Of a DNA stretch of 64,000 nucleotides, positions 8,346-17,921 are shown piece after piece; the stretch's first letter is position 1; the number at the start of each line of letters is the position of its first letter. The position numbers and the translations under genes were made by a program. The DNA is from JADKAV01 sp037045455 (GTDB lineage Bacteria > Actinomycetota > Actinomycetes > S36-B12 > UBA10799), in contig JBAOIN010000003.1 in assembly GCA_037045455.1 (NCBI GenBank), positions 248,001 through 312,000 of the forward strand, read 5' to 3'. The notes beneath the pieces are model-generated. The model saw only the letters and a program-made list of their open reading frames with translations. It searched no databases and was not told the DNA's origin.

Positions 8346-9173
8346 TCAGCGGTACTGGTGCTCCGGGCCCGGGTACACCCCACCGACGACCTCGCTCGCC
8401 CAGGTCTGCACGGCGTCGATCATCACGGTACGCAGGTCCGCGTACCGCTTGACGAACTTCGGCCCCGGTCCTGGGGTCAGACCCATCATGTCCTGCCACA
8501 CCAGCACCTGGGCGTCGGTGTGCGGGCCGGCCCCGATGCCGATGGTCGGGATCGCCACCGCGCGGGTGACGGCTTCGGCCAGGTCCGACGGCACCACTTC
8601 CAGCACGGTCGCGAATGCGCCGGCTTGCTGCATGTGCTTGGCGTCGAGGATCAGCCGCTGGCCGGCCTCGCCACGGCCCTGCACCTTGTAGCCGCCGAAC
8701 TGGTGCACCGACTGCGGGGTCAGCCCCAGATGTGCCATCACCGGAATGCCGGAGGCGGTCAGCAACTCGACGTGCGGAAGCACGCGCTCACCACCCTCGA
8801 GCTTGACGGCGTGGGCGCCGGCTTCCTTCATGAACCGGGTGGCCGTGTGCAGGGCCTGCTGTGGGGACTCCTGGTAGGAGCCGAACGGCAGGTCCGCCAC
8901 GACCATCGCCCGCTGCGAGCCGCGCACGACGGCGGCGACCAACGGGATCAGTTCGTCGACGGTGACGGGAATCGTGGAATCGTGGCCGTAGACGACCATC
9001 GCCGCGGAATCCCCGACGAGCATGACCGGGATTCCGGCAGCGTCGAACAAGCCCGCGGTGAGCGCGTCGTAGGCGGTGATCATCGGCCACTTCTCTGAGC
9101 GCTCTTTGGCGGCGGCCAGATCGGTGGTCGTCACTCGGCGGCCCGTGACTGGGCCGTACAAGGATGCGGACAT
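8346..9173 (-). CDS. panB: 3-methyl-2-oxobutanoate hydroxymethyltransferase
   Basis: First committed step to pantoate in coenzyme A synthesis: transfers hydroxymethyl from methylenetetrahydrofolate to 2-oxoisovalerate. 275 residues, TIM-barrel family. Visible metal and substrate motifs are PMITAYDALTA, MLVGDSAAMVVYGHDSTI, VADLPFGSY, AVKLEGGERV, VMAHLGLTPQSVHQFGGY and the proton-acceptor region AIPTIGIGAG. A strong Shine-Dalgarno sequence (AAGGAGG) precedes the ATG. No panC or panD is adjacent. The neighbouring nadE and glnA2 fit conserved actinobacterial order. Confidence 0.95.
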   Translation of the reverse strand: MSASLYGPVTGRRVTTTDLAAAKERSEKWPMITAYDALTAGLFDAAGIPVMLVGDSAAMVVYGHDSTIPVTVDELIPLVAAVVRGSQRAMVVADLPFGSYQESPQQALHTATRFMKEAGAHAVKLEGGERVLPHVELLTASGIPVMAHLGLTPQSVHQFGGYKVQGRGEAGQRLILDAKHMQQAGAFATVLEVVPSDLAEAVTRAVAIPTIGIGAGPHTDAQVLVWQDMMGLTPGPGPKFVKRYADLRTVMIDAVQTWASEVVGGVYPGPEHQYR

Positions 9174-9311
9174 TGGAGCAACCTCCTTGCCTCGAGGCTC
9201 ACGGTGAGTCCCCGGACATGTTCATGGTGGCATATCGAGCCGGCATCGGAAAGGTGCGGCTTCGGAGATTCGCGAAGCGGGTGTTGGCCAAACCTGCGGT
9301 AGGCGTGGTTA

Positions 9312-9334
9312 CGATACGGAACTGACTCGTTTCG
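9312..9334. promoter_or_regulatory. Candidate TetR operator upstream of the MFS-TetR operon
   Basis: CGATACG, 9 nt, CGTTTCG: 7-bp arms with 6 of 7 pairing, directly upstream of the MFS start. Position and symmetry suit autoregulation by the TetR protein encoded in the same operon. Inference only. Confidence 0.4.
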
Positions 9335-9346
9335 GAAGGTGCCCGT

Positions 9347-10996
9347 ATGACAACTCCGCCACCCGCGACCACGGCCGGGCATCCTCGCCGCTGGGCCATC
9401 CTCGGCGTGCTCGTCGTGAGCCTGCTGGTCGTCGTCCTCGACAACTCGGTGCTCAATGTCGCGCTCAAGACGATTCAGGAGGATCTGGGGGCCACCCAGA
9501 ACGAGATCGTCTGGGCGATCAACTCGTACACGCTGGTGTTCGCCGCGCTGTTGTTCACGTGGGGTGTGCTGGGCGACCGCTACGGCCGCAAGAAGATCCT
9601 GGTGATCGGGCTGCTGCTGTTCGGAATGGCATCGGCTATCTGCGCCTTCGCCACCGATCCGACCCAGCTGATCATGGCGCGCGCCTTCATGGGCGTCGGT
9701 GGCGCGTCGGTGATGCCGGTCACCTTGGCGATCATCACCGTCGTGTTTCCGCCGCATGAGCGGGGCCGGGCCATCGGCATGTGGGCGGCCGCGGTGGGCG
9801 GTGCGATCGCGCTGGGCCCGCTGCTGGGCGGCTTCCTGCTGGAGCACTACTGGTGGGGTTCGGTGTTCCTCATCAACGTGCCGATCGTGATCATCGGGGT
9901 GATCGGGATCCTCGCCTTGGTGCCGGAGTCGCGCAACCCCAACCCGGGCCGGCTGGATCCGGTCGGTCTGCTGATGAGCATCACGGGTTTGCTGCTGCTG
10001 GTGTACGGGATCCAGCACGGCGGCGACACCCAGGAGTGGCTCAGCCCCAGCGTCGGTGGCTCGATCACGGCCGGTCTCCTGATCCTGGCACTGTTCCTGT
10101 GGCTGGAATTGCGCAGCGACCACCCGTCGTTGGACACGTCGCTGTTCAAGATCCGGTCGTTCAGCATCTCCTTGACTGTGGTTTCGCTCACGTTCGCGGC
10201 CATGACCGGGTCACTGTTGTTCTTCGCGTTCTACATGCAGTTGGTGCGCGGCTACAGTCCCCTGCAGGCCGGTGCGTTCACGCTGCCGGTTGCTGTCGGT
10301 CAGCTGCTCGCGGCACCCCGCAGCGCCAAGATGGTGGAGCGGTTCGGCGCCCGCCGGGTCATCGGCTTCGGGCTGAGCCTCACCGCGCTGGTCTTCGGCT
10401 CGATCCTGCTGTTCAAGCCGGAATCGCCGGGCTGGGTGCTGCTGGTCGTGTGGTTGATCCTCGGCTTCGGGCTCGGGAACACGATCGCGCCGTGTACCAC
10501 GCGGATGACGCTGGCGACGCCGCCGGAGAAGTCCGGGGCGGGTTCGGCGGTGCAGAACACCGTGCGCCAGGTGGCTGCTGCCATTGGTGTGGCCGTGCTG
10601 TCGTCGGTGGTTGCAGTCGTGTACGCGAACTCCATGAACGACACCCGCGGGATCGACCAGTTGCCGGATGTCCTCAAGACCCCGGTCACCGACTCGATCG
10701 GTGGCGCCTACGAGGCCACCGGAAGGGCGTTGGCGGCCGGTGCGCTGCAGCCCGAACAGGCCTCGGCCATCCAGAATGCCGCCGTCGACAGCTTTATGCA
10801 GGCGTTCCACCTCGCGGCGTTCGCCTCGATGGTGCTGGTCCTCGTGGCCCTGCTGGTGCTGCTTCTGCGGCTGCCAGCCCAGCCCGAACACGCGGCATGG
10901 GGTGGCCACTCGGGGTCCGAGGACGTCGTCGACGACCGCCTGTCCCCGGATGCCTTCGCGGGGGAGGAGCCGGCCGAGCAGCAGGACCGGGAATGA
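9347..10996 (+). CDS. MFS drug-efflux transporter, DHA2 family (14 TM)
   Basis: A 549-residue proton-driven efflux pump of the EmrB/QacA type. The first helix carries LVVVLDNSVLNVALKTI (motif typical of 14-TM pumps), then GDRYGRKKILVIG (motif A) and LGPLLGGFLLEHYWWGSVFLINVP (motif C region). Hydrophobic segments continue to about residue 505, followed by an acidic cytoplasmic tail (SEDVVDDRLSPDAF). A GGAAGG Shine-Dalgarno sequence precedes the ATG. Its stop overlaps the start of a TetR repressor gene, the usual arrangement for an inducible multidrug pump. Substrate unknown. Confidence 0.92.
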   Translation: MTTPPPATTAGHPRRWAILGVLVVSLLVVVLDNSVLNVALKTIQEDLGATQNEIVWAINSYTLVFAALLFTWGVLGDRYGRKKILVIGLLLFGMASAICAFATDPTQLIMARAFMGVGGASVMPVTLAIITVVFPPHERGRAIGMWAAAVGGAIALGPLLGGFLLEHYWWGSVFLINVPIVIIGVIGILALVPESRNPNPGRLDPVGLLMSITGLLLLVYGIQHGGDTQEWLSPSVGGSITAGLLILALFLWLELRSDHPSLDTSLFKIRSFSISLTVVSLTFAAMTGSLLFFAFYMQLVRGYSPLQAGAFTLPVAVGQLLAAPRSAKMVERFGARRVIGFGLSLTALVFGSILLFKPESPGWVLLVVWLILGFGLGNTIAPCTTRMTLATPPEKSGAGSAVQNTVRQVAAAIGVAVLSSVVAVVYANSMNDTRGIDQLPDVLKTPVTDSIGGAYEATGRALAAGALQPEQASAIQNAAVDSFMQAFHLAAFASMVLVLVALLVLLLRLPAQPEHAAWGGHSGSEDVVDDRLSPDAFAGEEPAEQQDRE

Positions 10997-11586
10997 GCGG
11001 ACGCCCGCGCGACCCCCGCCTGGACCGGGCTCTGCGCACCGAGCTCGTCCGCCTGCTCGCCGAGCGCGGCCCGGACGGCTTCACCGTGGATGAGCTGGCG
11101 GCGGCCAGCAAGGTGAGCAAGGCGGCGATCTACCGCCGGTACCGTACGCGGGACGAGCTGGTCGAGGCCGGGTTCGCGGCGGTCAATGCAGACATGCCGG
11201 ACGTCGATGAGCTGCCTGTGCGGGAGGGTTTGATCGCGCTGCTGGAGTGGGTGTCCGGGGAACACGCGGCGGGGATGACGCCGACCTGGCTGATCGGAAT
11301 GCAACAAATGCCGCAGGTCCGTGAGTTGTACACCCGCCAAGTTGTTTCGCCTCGGCGCGAGGCGTTACGCAGGATCGTGCGCCGAGGGATCGCGCAAGGG
11401 CAGATTGACGCGTCGGCCGACGTCGAGGTGCTGCTGACATGTCTGAGTGCGCCCGCGATCCTCATGGGCATGCACAAAGCCCGCGGTCAGGCGCCGTTGG
11501 CGAGCATTCCCGCCGTGGTGGACCTGGTGCTGCGGGGGGTGGGCGTCAAAAGTCCGCACGAGAACGGTGGAGGTGCGGCGTTGTGA
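10993..11586 (+). CDS. TetR-family repressor
   Basis: A 197-residue TetR regulator. The N-terminal helix-turn-helix is FTVDELAAASKVSKAAIYRRY; the C-terminal half is a helical ligand and dimer domain ending in a short Gly-rich tail. It starts by ATGA overlap with the MFS gene, so pump and regulator are made together. It probably represses the operon through the palindrome at 9312-9334. The same reading frame is open for a long way upstream inside the pump gene; that extension is a shadow of the pump. Confidence 0.88.
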   Translation: MSGRPRDPRLDRALRTELVRLLAERGPDGFTVDELAAASKVSKAAIYRRYRTRDELVEAGFAAVNADMPDVDELPVREGLIALLEWVSGEHAAGMTPTWLIGMQQMPQVRELYTRQVVSPRREALRRIVRRGIAQGQIDASADVEVLLTCLSAPAILMGMHKARGQAPLASIPAVVDLVLRGVGVKSPHENGGGAAL

Positions 11587-11651
11587 TGGTGGGAAAAGCC
11601 ACAAAACAAGGCGGCTGCGGCCCCCATATCTGCGCAGTTGTGAATCCGCCG

Positions 11652-13352
11652 CTAGTCCAACGGTTCGCGCCAGCGGTTCGTGATGGGTAGGCGGCGGTCC
11701 CGGCCAAAGGCGCGGAAGGTGATCTTGGTGCCGGGCGGGTACTGCCGGCGCTTCCACTCCGCGGCGTCGGTCATGCGGATGACCCGGGCCACCAGTTCGG
11801 GATCGTGCCCGGCGGCGACCAGTTCCGCGTGGCCGAGATCGCTGGCGATGTAGTCCTCGAGGACGGCGTCCAGGACCACGTAATCCGGCAGGGAGTCGCT
11901 GTCCAGCTGTCCCGGGCTCAATTCCGCCGACGGTGGTTTCTCGATGCTGTTCAGCGGGATCGGGCCGTCCTTGCCATCCCGGGCGGCCGACTCGTTGCGC
12001 CACCGGGCCATCTCCCAGACCAGCGTCTTGGGCGCGTCCTTGATGGGCGCGAATCCGCCCACGGCATCGCCGTAGATCGTGGAGTAACCCACCGCCAGCT
12101 CACTCTTGTTCCCGGTGGCCAGGACCAAGTGCCCTTCCTGGTTGCTGATGCCCATCAGGATCGCGCCGCGCACGCGTGCCTGCAGGTTCTCTGCAGCCAG
12201 GCCGGTGAGGTCCAGGTTGCGGCTGTAGGCCTCAACCATGTCGTTGATCGGTACAGTGCGCAGGTTCATCCCGGTCAGCGCTGCCGACGCCGCGGCGTCG
12301 GCCAGTGAGTGCTCGGAGGAGTAGGCGCTGGGCATCCGGACGCCGTAGACGTTGTCCGCGCCGATGGCGTCGCAGGCGATTGCGGCAACTAGCGCAGAGT
12401 CGATGCCGCCGGACATGCCGAGGACTACAGAGCGGAAACCGTTCTTGCGCACGTAGTCGCCGAGGCCGGTTACCAGGGCCAGGTAGACCTCGCGGGCATC
12501 CGAAAGTGGCTTGGCGATCACCGGCTGTGCCGAGCCGTCCGCGCCGTGGGCCGGCAACGTGGCATCCACGTCTCCGCCCGTCGCGTCCGGGAGGTCGACG
12601 TCGCAGACCAGCAGATGGTCGACGAACTGCGGAGACCGGGCCAGTAGCGTGCCGTCCGCGGAGACGACCATCGAGTCGCCGTCGAAGACCAGCTCGTCCT
12701 GGCCGCCCCACATGTTCACGTATGCCACCGCCGCCCCGGTCTCCCGAGCACGCCGAGAGCACAGGTCGAAGCGCACGTCGTCCTTGTTGCGCTCGTAGGG
12801 GCTGCCATTGATGACCAGCAACAACCCGGGCGGATCCTGGGCGAGACCAGCCAGAGGCCCGGCGCTGACCCATATGTCCTCACAGATTGCCAGCGCGATG
12901 TCGGCATCCCCGACCCGCACGCGGCACGGGATCTCGCTGGACTGGAAGTAGCGGCGTTCGTCGAAGACCCCGTAGTTGGGCAGGTGGTGCTTGGCGTAGC
13001 CGGCGACGACCCGGCCACCGTGCAGCACCGCGGCGGCGTTGAATCCGCGCCGATCCTGCTCGACGTCGGCCGCTGGTCCGAGGTGACCCACTACGACCGC
13101 AACATTGCCCAGGTCGGCGGCATCCAGATCCGCAGCCAGCTGCTCCAGGGACTGCGCGCACGCCCGCTGGAAACTCGGTCGCAGCGCGAGGTCCTCGATC
13201 GGGTAGCCCGTGAGCACCATCTCGGGGAACGCGACGAGATCGGCACCGGCGGCGGCCGCTTTCGCCGTGGTCTCGACGACCAGCGCCCGGTTGCCGAGCA
13301 GGTCGCCCACCGTCGGATTCACCTGGGCCAGAGCCAACCGCAGTCGCGCCAT
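11652..13352 (-). CDS. nadE: Glutamine-dependent NAD+ synthetase
   Basis: Converts nicotinic acid adenine dinucleotide to NAD+ using glutamine-derived ammonia and ATP. 566 residues. The N-terminal nitrilase-type glutaminase domain shows Glu in VAFPEMVLTGYP, Lys in AKHHLPNYG and Cys in LAICEDIWV. The C-terminal synthetase has the P-loop-like VLGMSGGIDSALVA (about residue 300) and ATGNKSELAVGYSTIYGD. The start at 13352 is set by the conserved MARLRLALAQVNPTVGD and by a CAGACT hexamer 6 nt upstream. The frame stays open another 1.5 kb, but that part is antisense to glnA2. Confidence 0.95.
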   Translation of the reverse strand: MARLRLALAQVNPTVGDLLGNRALVVETTAKAAAAGADLVAFPEMVLTGYPIEDLALRPSFQRACAQSLEQLAADLDAADLGNVAVVVGHLGPAADVEQDRRGFNAAAVLHGGRVVAGYAKHHLPNYGVFDERRYFQSSEIPCRVRVGDADIALAICEDIWVSAGPLAGLAQDPPGLLLVINGSPYERNKDDVRFDLCSRRARETGAAVAYVNMWGGQDELVFDGDSMVVSADGTLLARSPQFVDHLLVCDVDLPDATGGDVDATLPAHGADGSAQPVIAKPLSDAREVYLALVTGLGDYVRKNGFRSVVLGMSGGIDSALVAAIACDAIGADNVYGVRMPSAYSSEHSLADAAASAALTGMNLRTVPINDMVEAYSRNLDLTGLAAENLQARVRGAILMGISNQEGHLVLATGNKSELAVGYSTIYGDAVGGFAPIKDAPKTLVWEMARWRNESAARDGKDGPIPLNSIEKPPSAELSPGQLDSDSLPDYVVLDAVLEDYIASDLGHAELVAAGHDPELVARVIRMTDAAEWKRRQYPPGTKITFRAFGRDRRLPITNRWREPLD

Positions 13353-13358
13353 GGGGTC

Positions 13359-13364
13359 AGTCTG
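13359..13364 (-). promoter_or_regulatory. Leaderless -10 (CAGACT) for nadE
   Basis: CAGACT on the minus strand ends 6 nt before the ATG at 13352. It lacks the leading T of TANNNT. Confidence 0.4.
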
Positions 13365-13413
13365 GCACCGGAGGCCGGGAACTCGCGCCGCCGATGGGCG
13401 GTGAGCTGGCTTT

Positions 13414-13540
13414 CCCGCACAGAACTGGTTGGCGGCCCCTGCCATCCAAACGGTTGTATACGCGCCACGCCGTCGCCGTGCAGAACTGGTTGCGGGGCGT
13501 GGGTCTGCAACCAGTTCTGCAACCAGTTCCGTACGCGGGA
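13414..13540. repeat. Nested word-repeat element between nadE and glnA2
   Basis: CAGAACTGGTTG at 13420-13431 and 13481-13492, and its inverse CAACCAGTTCTG at 13508-13519 and (last base changed) 13520-13530. The inner pair is a perfect 12-bp stem with a 15-nt loop; the outer pair extends through TCCCGC...GCGGGA. It lies in the divergent gap, close to both promoters. Confidence 0.85.
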
Positions 13541-13565
13541 GCGCCGCCGCCCGACCCCGGTGCGG

Positions 13566-13571
13566 CAGGAT
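13566..13571 (+). promoter_or_regulatory. Leaderless -10 (CAGGAT) for glnA2-glnE
   Basis: CAGGAT ends 6 nt before the ATG at 13578. Confidence 0.4.
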
Positions 13572-13577
13572 GGGGCC

Positions 13578-14912
13578 ATGGACAAGCAGACCGAGTACGT
13601 GCTGCGCACGATCGAGGAACGGGACATCCGGTTCGTCCGGCTGTGGTTCACCGACGTGCTGGGGATTCTCAAGAGCGTCTCGATCGCTCCGGCCGAACTC
13701 GAAGGGGCCTTCGCGGAAGGAATCGGGTTCGACGGCTCCTCGATCGAGGGCTTCTCGCGGGTGAGTGAATCCGACATGCTCCTCAAGCCCGACCCCTCCA
13801 GTTTCCAGGTGCTGCCGTGGCGCGGCGAGGAGATGCCGGTGGCCCGGATCTTCTGCGACATCCTGCTGCCCGACGGTTCCCCGTCCTACGTCGACCCGCG
13901 CTGGGTGCTCAAACGGCAACTGGCCAAAGCCGCGCAATTGGGCTTCACGTTCTACACGCACCCCGAGATCGAGTTCTTCCTGTTCAAGGAGCAGCCCGCA
14001 CCCGGCGACGACCCGGTTCCGATCGACAACGTCGGTTTTTTCGACCACAGCCCCTCTCCAGTCGGGCAGGACTTCCGGCGGCAGGCGATCTCGACCCTGG
14101 AGCACATGGGGATCTCGGTGGAGTTCTCCCACCACGAGGGCGGTCCGGGGCAGCAGGAGATCGACCTGCGCTACGCCGATGCTTTGACGACCGCGGACAA
14201 CATCATGACGTTCCGGCTGGTCGTCAAGGAGGTCGCGCTCGAGCACGGCATGGTGGCCTCGTTCATGCCCAAGCCCTTCTCGGCCTACCCGGGCTCCGGC
14301 ATGCACACTCACGTCAGCCTGTTCGAGGGGGACAGCAACGCCTTCTTCGAGCCGGGTGCGGACCTGCAACTGTCCGTGCTCGGCCGCCAGTTCATCGCCG
14401 GACTGCTGCGGCATGCCCCGGAGATCACCGCTGTCACCAACCAGTGGGTGAACTCCTACAAGCGGCTGGCCGGTGGGATGGAGGCGCCTGCCTACATCTG
14501 CTGGGGGCACAACAACCGCTCGGCGCTGGTGCGGGTGCCGATGTATAAACCGCACAAGGGGCAGTCGACGCGCATCGAGTTCCGGTCGCTGGACAGCGCC
14601 ACCAACCCCTACCTGGCCTACGCGCTGATCCTGGCGGCGGGCCTGAAGGGGATCGAGGAGAAGTACGAGCTGCCCCCGGCCACCGAGGACGACGTGTGGT
14701 CGCTGACCGACGGCGAGCGCCGCGCACTCGGTCTGCAGCCGCTGCCCGGTTCGCTGCGGCAGGCGATGGCCGCCATGGAGAACTCCGAACTCGTCGCCGA
14801 AACGCTCGGTGAGCACGTCTTCGACTTCTTCCTGCGCAACAAGAAGCGGGAGTGGGCGGACTACCGGGGCCACGTCACGCGCTTCGAGCTGGAGCGGTAC
14901 CTGTCGTTATGA
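13578..14912 (+). CDS. glnA2: Glutamine synthetase, GlnA2 type
   Basis: Condenses glutamate and ammonia with ATP to glutamine. 444 residues, shorter than glnA1 at 34.2 kb (477) and lacking the GSI-beta insert. Active-site motifs include GIGFDGSSIEGF, EIEFFLF, PGSGMHTHVSLF, AGGMEAPAYICWGHNNRSA (NRSA region) and RIEFRSLDSATNPYLAYA. It is followed by glnE with a 4-base ATGA overlap, the same glnA2-glnE pairing I recall from Mycobacterium. The start is fixed by MDKQTEYVLRTIEERDIRF and the promoter hexamer; the frame is open upstream but that part overlaps nadE on the other strand. Confidence 0.93.
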   Translation: MDKQTEYVLRTIEERDIRFVRLWFTDVLGILKSVSIAPAELEGAFAEGIGFDGSSIEGFSRVSESDMLLKPDPSSFQVLPWRGEEMPVARIFCDILLPDGSPSYVDPRWVLKRQLAKAAQLGFTFYTHPEIEFFLFKEQPAPGDDPVPIDNVGFFDHSPSPVGQDFRRQAISTLEHMGISVEFSHHEGGPGQQEIDLRYADALTTADNIMTFRLVVKEVALEHGMVASFMPKPFSAYPGSGMHTHVSLFEGDSNAFFEPGADLQLSVLGRQFIAGLLRHAPEITAVTNQWVNSYKRLAGGMEAPAYICWGHNNRSALVRVPMYKPHKGQSTRIEFRSLDSATNPYLAYALILAAGLKGIEEKYELPPATEDDVWSLTDGERRALGLQPLPGSLRQAMAAMENSELVAETLGEHVFDFFLRNKKREWADYRGHVTRFELERYLSL

Positions 14913-17831
14913 GTCCGCGGTACGCCAGCCTGGAGAGTGACCTGATCCGGTTGGGCGTCACGGACGTCCCGACCGCGCTGGACCGGCTGGACGGCCTGCC
15001 CGAATTCGATGCCACCGATCTGGCACTGGCCGCCGACCCGGACCGAGCCCTGCAGGTGCTGTCGGGGATAGGCGAATCGCCGGTGCTGCGCGGCGTGCTC
15101 GCCGACGCGGATGGCAAGACCAGGCTGCTGTCCCTGATCGGGCTGTCCGAAAGTTTGGGCGATTTCCTGCTGCGGTATCCGGATCACCTGACGGCGCTGC
15201 TGGGCGAGGACACAGCCGGTGCCAGGCAGCGGATCCTGGCCGCGGCCGAGACCGAGCAGGCCATGCTCGACATCCGGGTCGCCTACCGCCGGGAACTGCT
15301 CGGCGTAGCGGCCCGTGACCTGTCCGGCGAGGCGTCGTTGGAGTCCACGATGGCGCAACTGACCGAACTGGCCGACGCCGCGTTGGAGGCGTGTTACCGG
15401 ATCGCCGTGCGCGAAGTGGGGGAACCGGCCGAGCTGGTGGACCTGGCCATCGTGGCCATGGGCAAGTGCGGCGCCCGGGAGCTCAACTACATCTCCGACG
15501 TGGACGTGGTCTTCATCTGCGAGCCCCGCGAGGGCGCCAGCCCGGACGTCGCGATGCGGGCCGGCCAGCAGATCGCCAGCAAGCTGATGCAGATTGCGAA
15601 TGCTGCGACGAGTGAGGGTTCGATCTGGGAAGTCGACGCTGCCCTGCGCCCAGAAGGCAAGGCCGGCGCGCTGGTCCGCACAGTGGATTCCTACGTCGCC
15701 TACTACCGCAAGTGGGCCAAGACCTGGGAGTTCCAGGCGCTGCTCAAAGCCCGGCCGGCGGCGGGCAATCTGGAACTCGGGGCGCGGTACGTCGACAGCG
15801 TCTCGGACTTCGTCTGGGCCGCGGCCGACCGCGACAACTTCGTCGACGACGTCCAAGCGATGCGCCGCCGGGTCGAGGAGCACATCCCCGAGAAGCAGGC
15901 GGCCCGCGAGATCAAGCTGGGCCGGGGCGGGCTGCGAGACGTCGAGTTCGCCGTGCAACTGTCTGCAGCTCGTGCACGGTCGCAGTGACGTCACGTTGCG
16001 CTCGCCCAACACTCTGACGGCGCTGGAGGCGCTGGCGACCTGGGGCTACGTGGGCCGCGAGGATGCCTCGGGGATGGCGGCCGCCTATCGCTTCCTGCGG
16101 ATCCTGGAACACCGTGTGCAGTTGCGTCAGATGCGCCGCACCCACCTGTTCCCCGACCGGGCGCCGGAACTGCGCGTCGTCGCCCGTTCGATGGGGATGC
16201 GCAAGGACCCGGCCGAGGAACTGGAGGCCGCGTTCGGCAAGCAGGTGCTGCAGGTGCGGCGGCTGCACGAGAAGCTCTTCTACCGGCCGTTGCTCAACGC
16301 AGTGGCCCGGCTGGACTCGGGCGAGGCGCGGCTGACTCCCGAGGCGGCCGAGGAGCGCTTGCGTGCGCTGGGCTACCAGGACCCGCGTGGCGCCCTGCGG
16401 CACCTGGAGTCGCTGACCAACGGTGTGAGCCGGCGGGCGGCGATTCAGCGCACGCTCTTGCCGGTCATGCTCGGCTGGTTCGCGGACTGTCCGGATCCCG
16501 ACGCGGGTCTGCTCGGGTTCCGGCGGGTGTCCGACGCTTTGGGTGCGACCTCCTGGTACCTGCGGCTGCTGCGGGACGAGTCACTGACCGCCGAGCACAT
16601 GGCGCATCTGCTGGCTTCCTCCCGGTTCGCGACCGACCTGCTGCTGCGCGCCCCGGATGCGGTGCAGATCCTGTCGGCCCCGGATCTGTTGGAACCCCGG
16701 CCTGCGCCGGACATCGCCGATGAGGCCACGGCGATGGGGCTTCGGCAAGTGGATCCGGAGTCGGCGATCGCGGCAATCCGGGCTACGCGTCGCCGGGAGT
16801 TGTTCAGGGTTTCCGCGGCGGACAGCCTGGGCCGGCTCAGCGTGGACGAGGTGGGCGTCGCGCTCAGCGACATCGCCGATGCCACGCTGCGGGCGGCGAT
16901 GGCCGTGGCCACGCAAGCCGTCGAACGCGACGGTCGCCCGGCCGAGGACCTCGTCGAGTTCGTCATCATCGGCATGGGCCGGCTCGGCGGCCAGGAGCTC
17001 GGGTACGGTTCCGACGCCGACGCGATGTTCGTGTACCGGGCGCGGGACGGGGTGGACGACGCGCTGGCCGCCGATGCCGCATTGGCAGTGGCCAACGAGA
17101 TCATCCAACTGCTGAGCGTGCCGAGCGCGGACCCGCCGATCGAGCTCGACGCCGACCTGCGTCCGGAGGGGCGCAACGGTCCACTTGTGCGGTCGTTGGC
17201 GTCCTACGCGGCGTACTACGAGCGCTGGTCGGCGGCCTGGGAGGCACAAGCGTTGCTGCGGGCGCGGCCGGTCGCGGGCTCCCCGGCTCTGCAGGACGCT
17301 TTCATCGAACTGGTCGATCCGATCCGGTATCCCAAGGCCGGCGTCCAGCAGGCCGACCTGGTCGAGATGCGCCGGTTGAAGGCGCGCATGGAAGCCGAGC
17401 GGCTGCCCCGCGGCGCCGACCCTGCGTTGCACCTCAAGCTGGGTCGCGGCGGGTTGTCCGATGTGGAGTGGGTGGCGCAATTGCTTCAACTCCAACACGG
17501 CCACCGGCTGCCCGAACTGCGCTCCAGTCGCACGCTGGAGGTCCTCGCCGCCGCCCGCGATCACGAGCTGCTGGACGCTGCCGACACCGACCGGCTCACC
17601 GACGCGTGGCGGCTGGCCTCGCGTATCCGCAACGCCGTGATGCTCAGCGCCGGCCGCGCCCAGGACAGCGTGCCCACGGACTTCCGCACCCTGGGCCGTG
17701 TCGCCCACCTGCTGGACTACCCGGTCGGCGATCGCGGTGCGCTGCTGGAGGACTACCGCCGGCTGACCCGTCGGGCACGGCAGGTGATGGAGCGGGTGTT
17801 CTACGGTCTGGAATCTGAGCCCCCGAGTTGA
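14909..17831 (+). CDS. glnE: Glutamine synthetase adenylyltransferase/deadenylylase (frameshifted)
   Basis: Adds or removes AMP on a tyrosine of GSI-beta glutamine synthetase, tuning its activity to nitrogen status. About 973 residues after removing one base, close to the usual length. The two nucleotidyltransferase halves are both present: GKCGARELNYISDVDVVF (about 185) and GRLGGQELGYGSDADAMF (about 690), each with the Gly-Asp-x-Asp catalytic pair. A +1 shift near 15961 separates DVEFAVQL from LQLVHGRSDVTLR; an extra T in CAACTGTCTGCAG explains it. The likely protein substrate is the glnA1 product encoded 18 kb away. Confidence 0.9.
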
Positions 17832-17908
17832 GGACGACCCGCCGTTGTCGTTCCGCGGCGATGATCATGGTAGTAGCCCAACAGCGGCACAGATGCCTCT
17901 GGCTCGTC

Positions 17909-17914
17909 TAGATT
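17909..17914 (+). promoter_or_regulatory. Leaderless -10 (TAGATT)
   Basis: TAGATT, 7 nt, ATG at 17922. Confidence 0.45.
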
Positions 17915-17921
17915 CGCTTCC

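Noticed and set aside
13353..14873. Minus-strand extension of nadE giving a protein of about 1070 residues
   Set aside because: The extra part is antisense to glnA2, has no family motifs and is Arg/Gly-rich as expected of a GC-rich shadow frame. The conserved nadE N-terminus and a promoter hexamer mark the true start at 13352.
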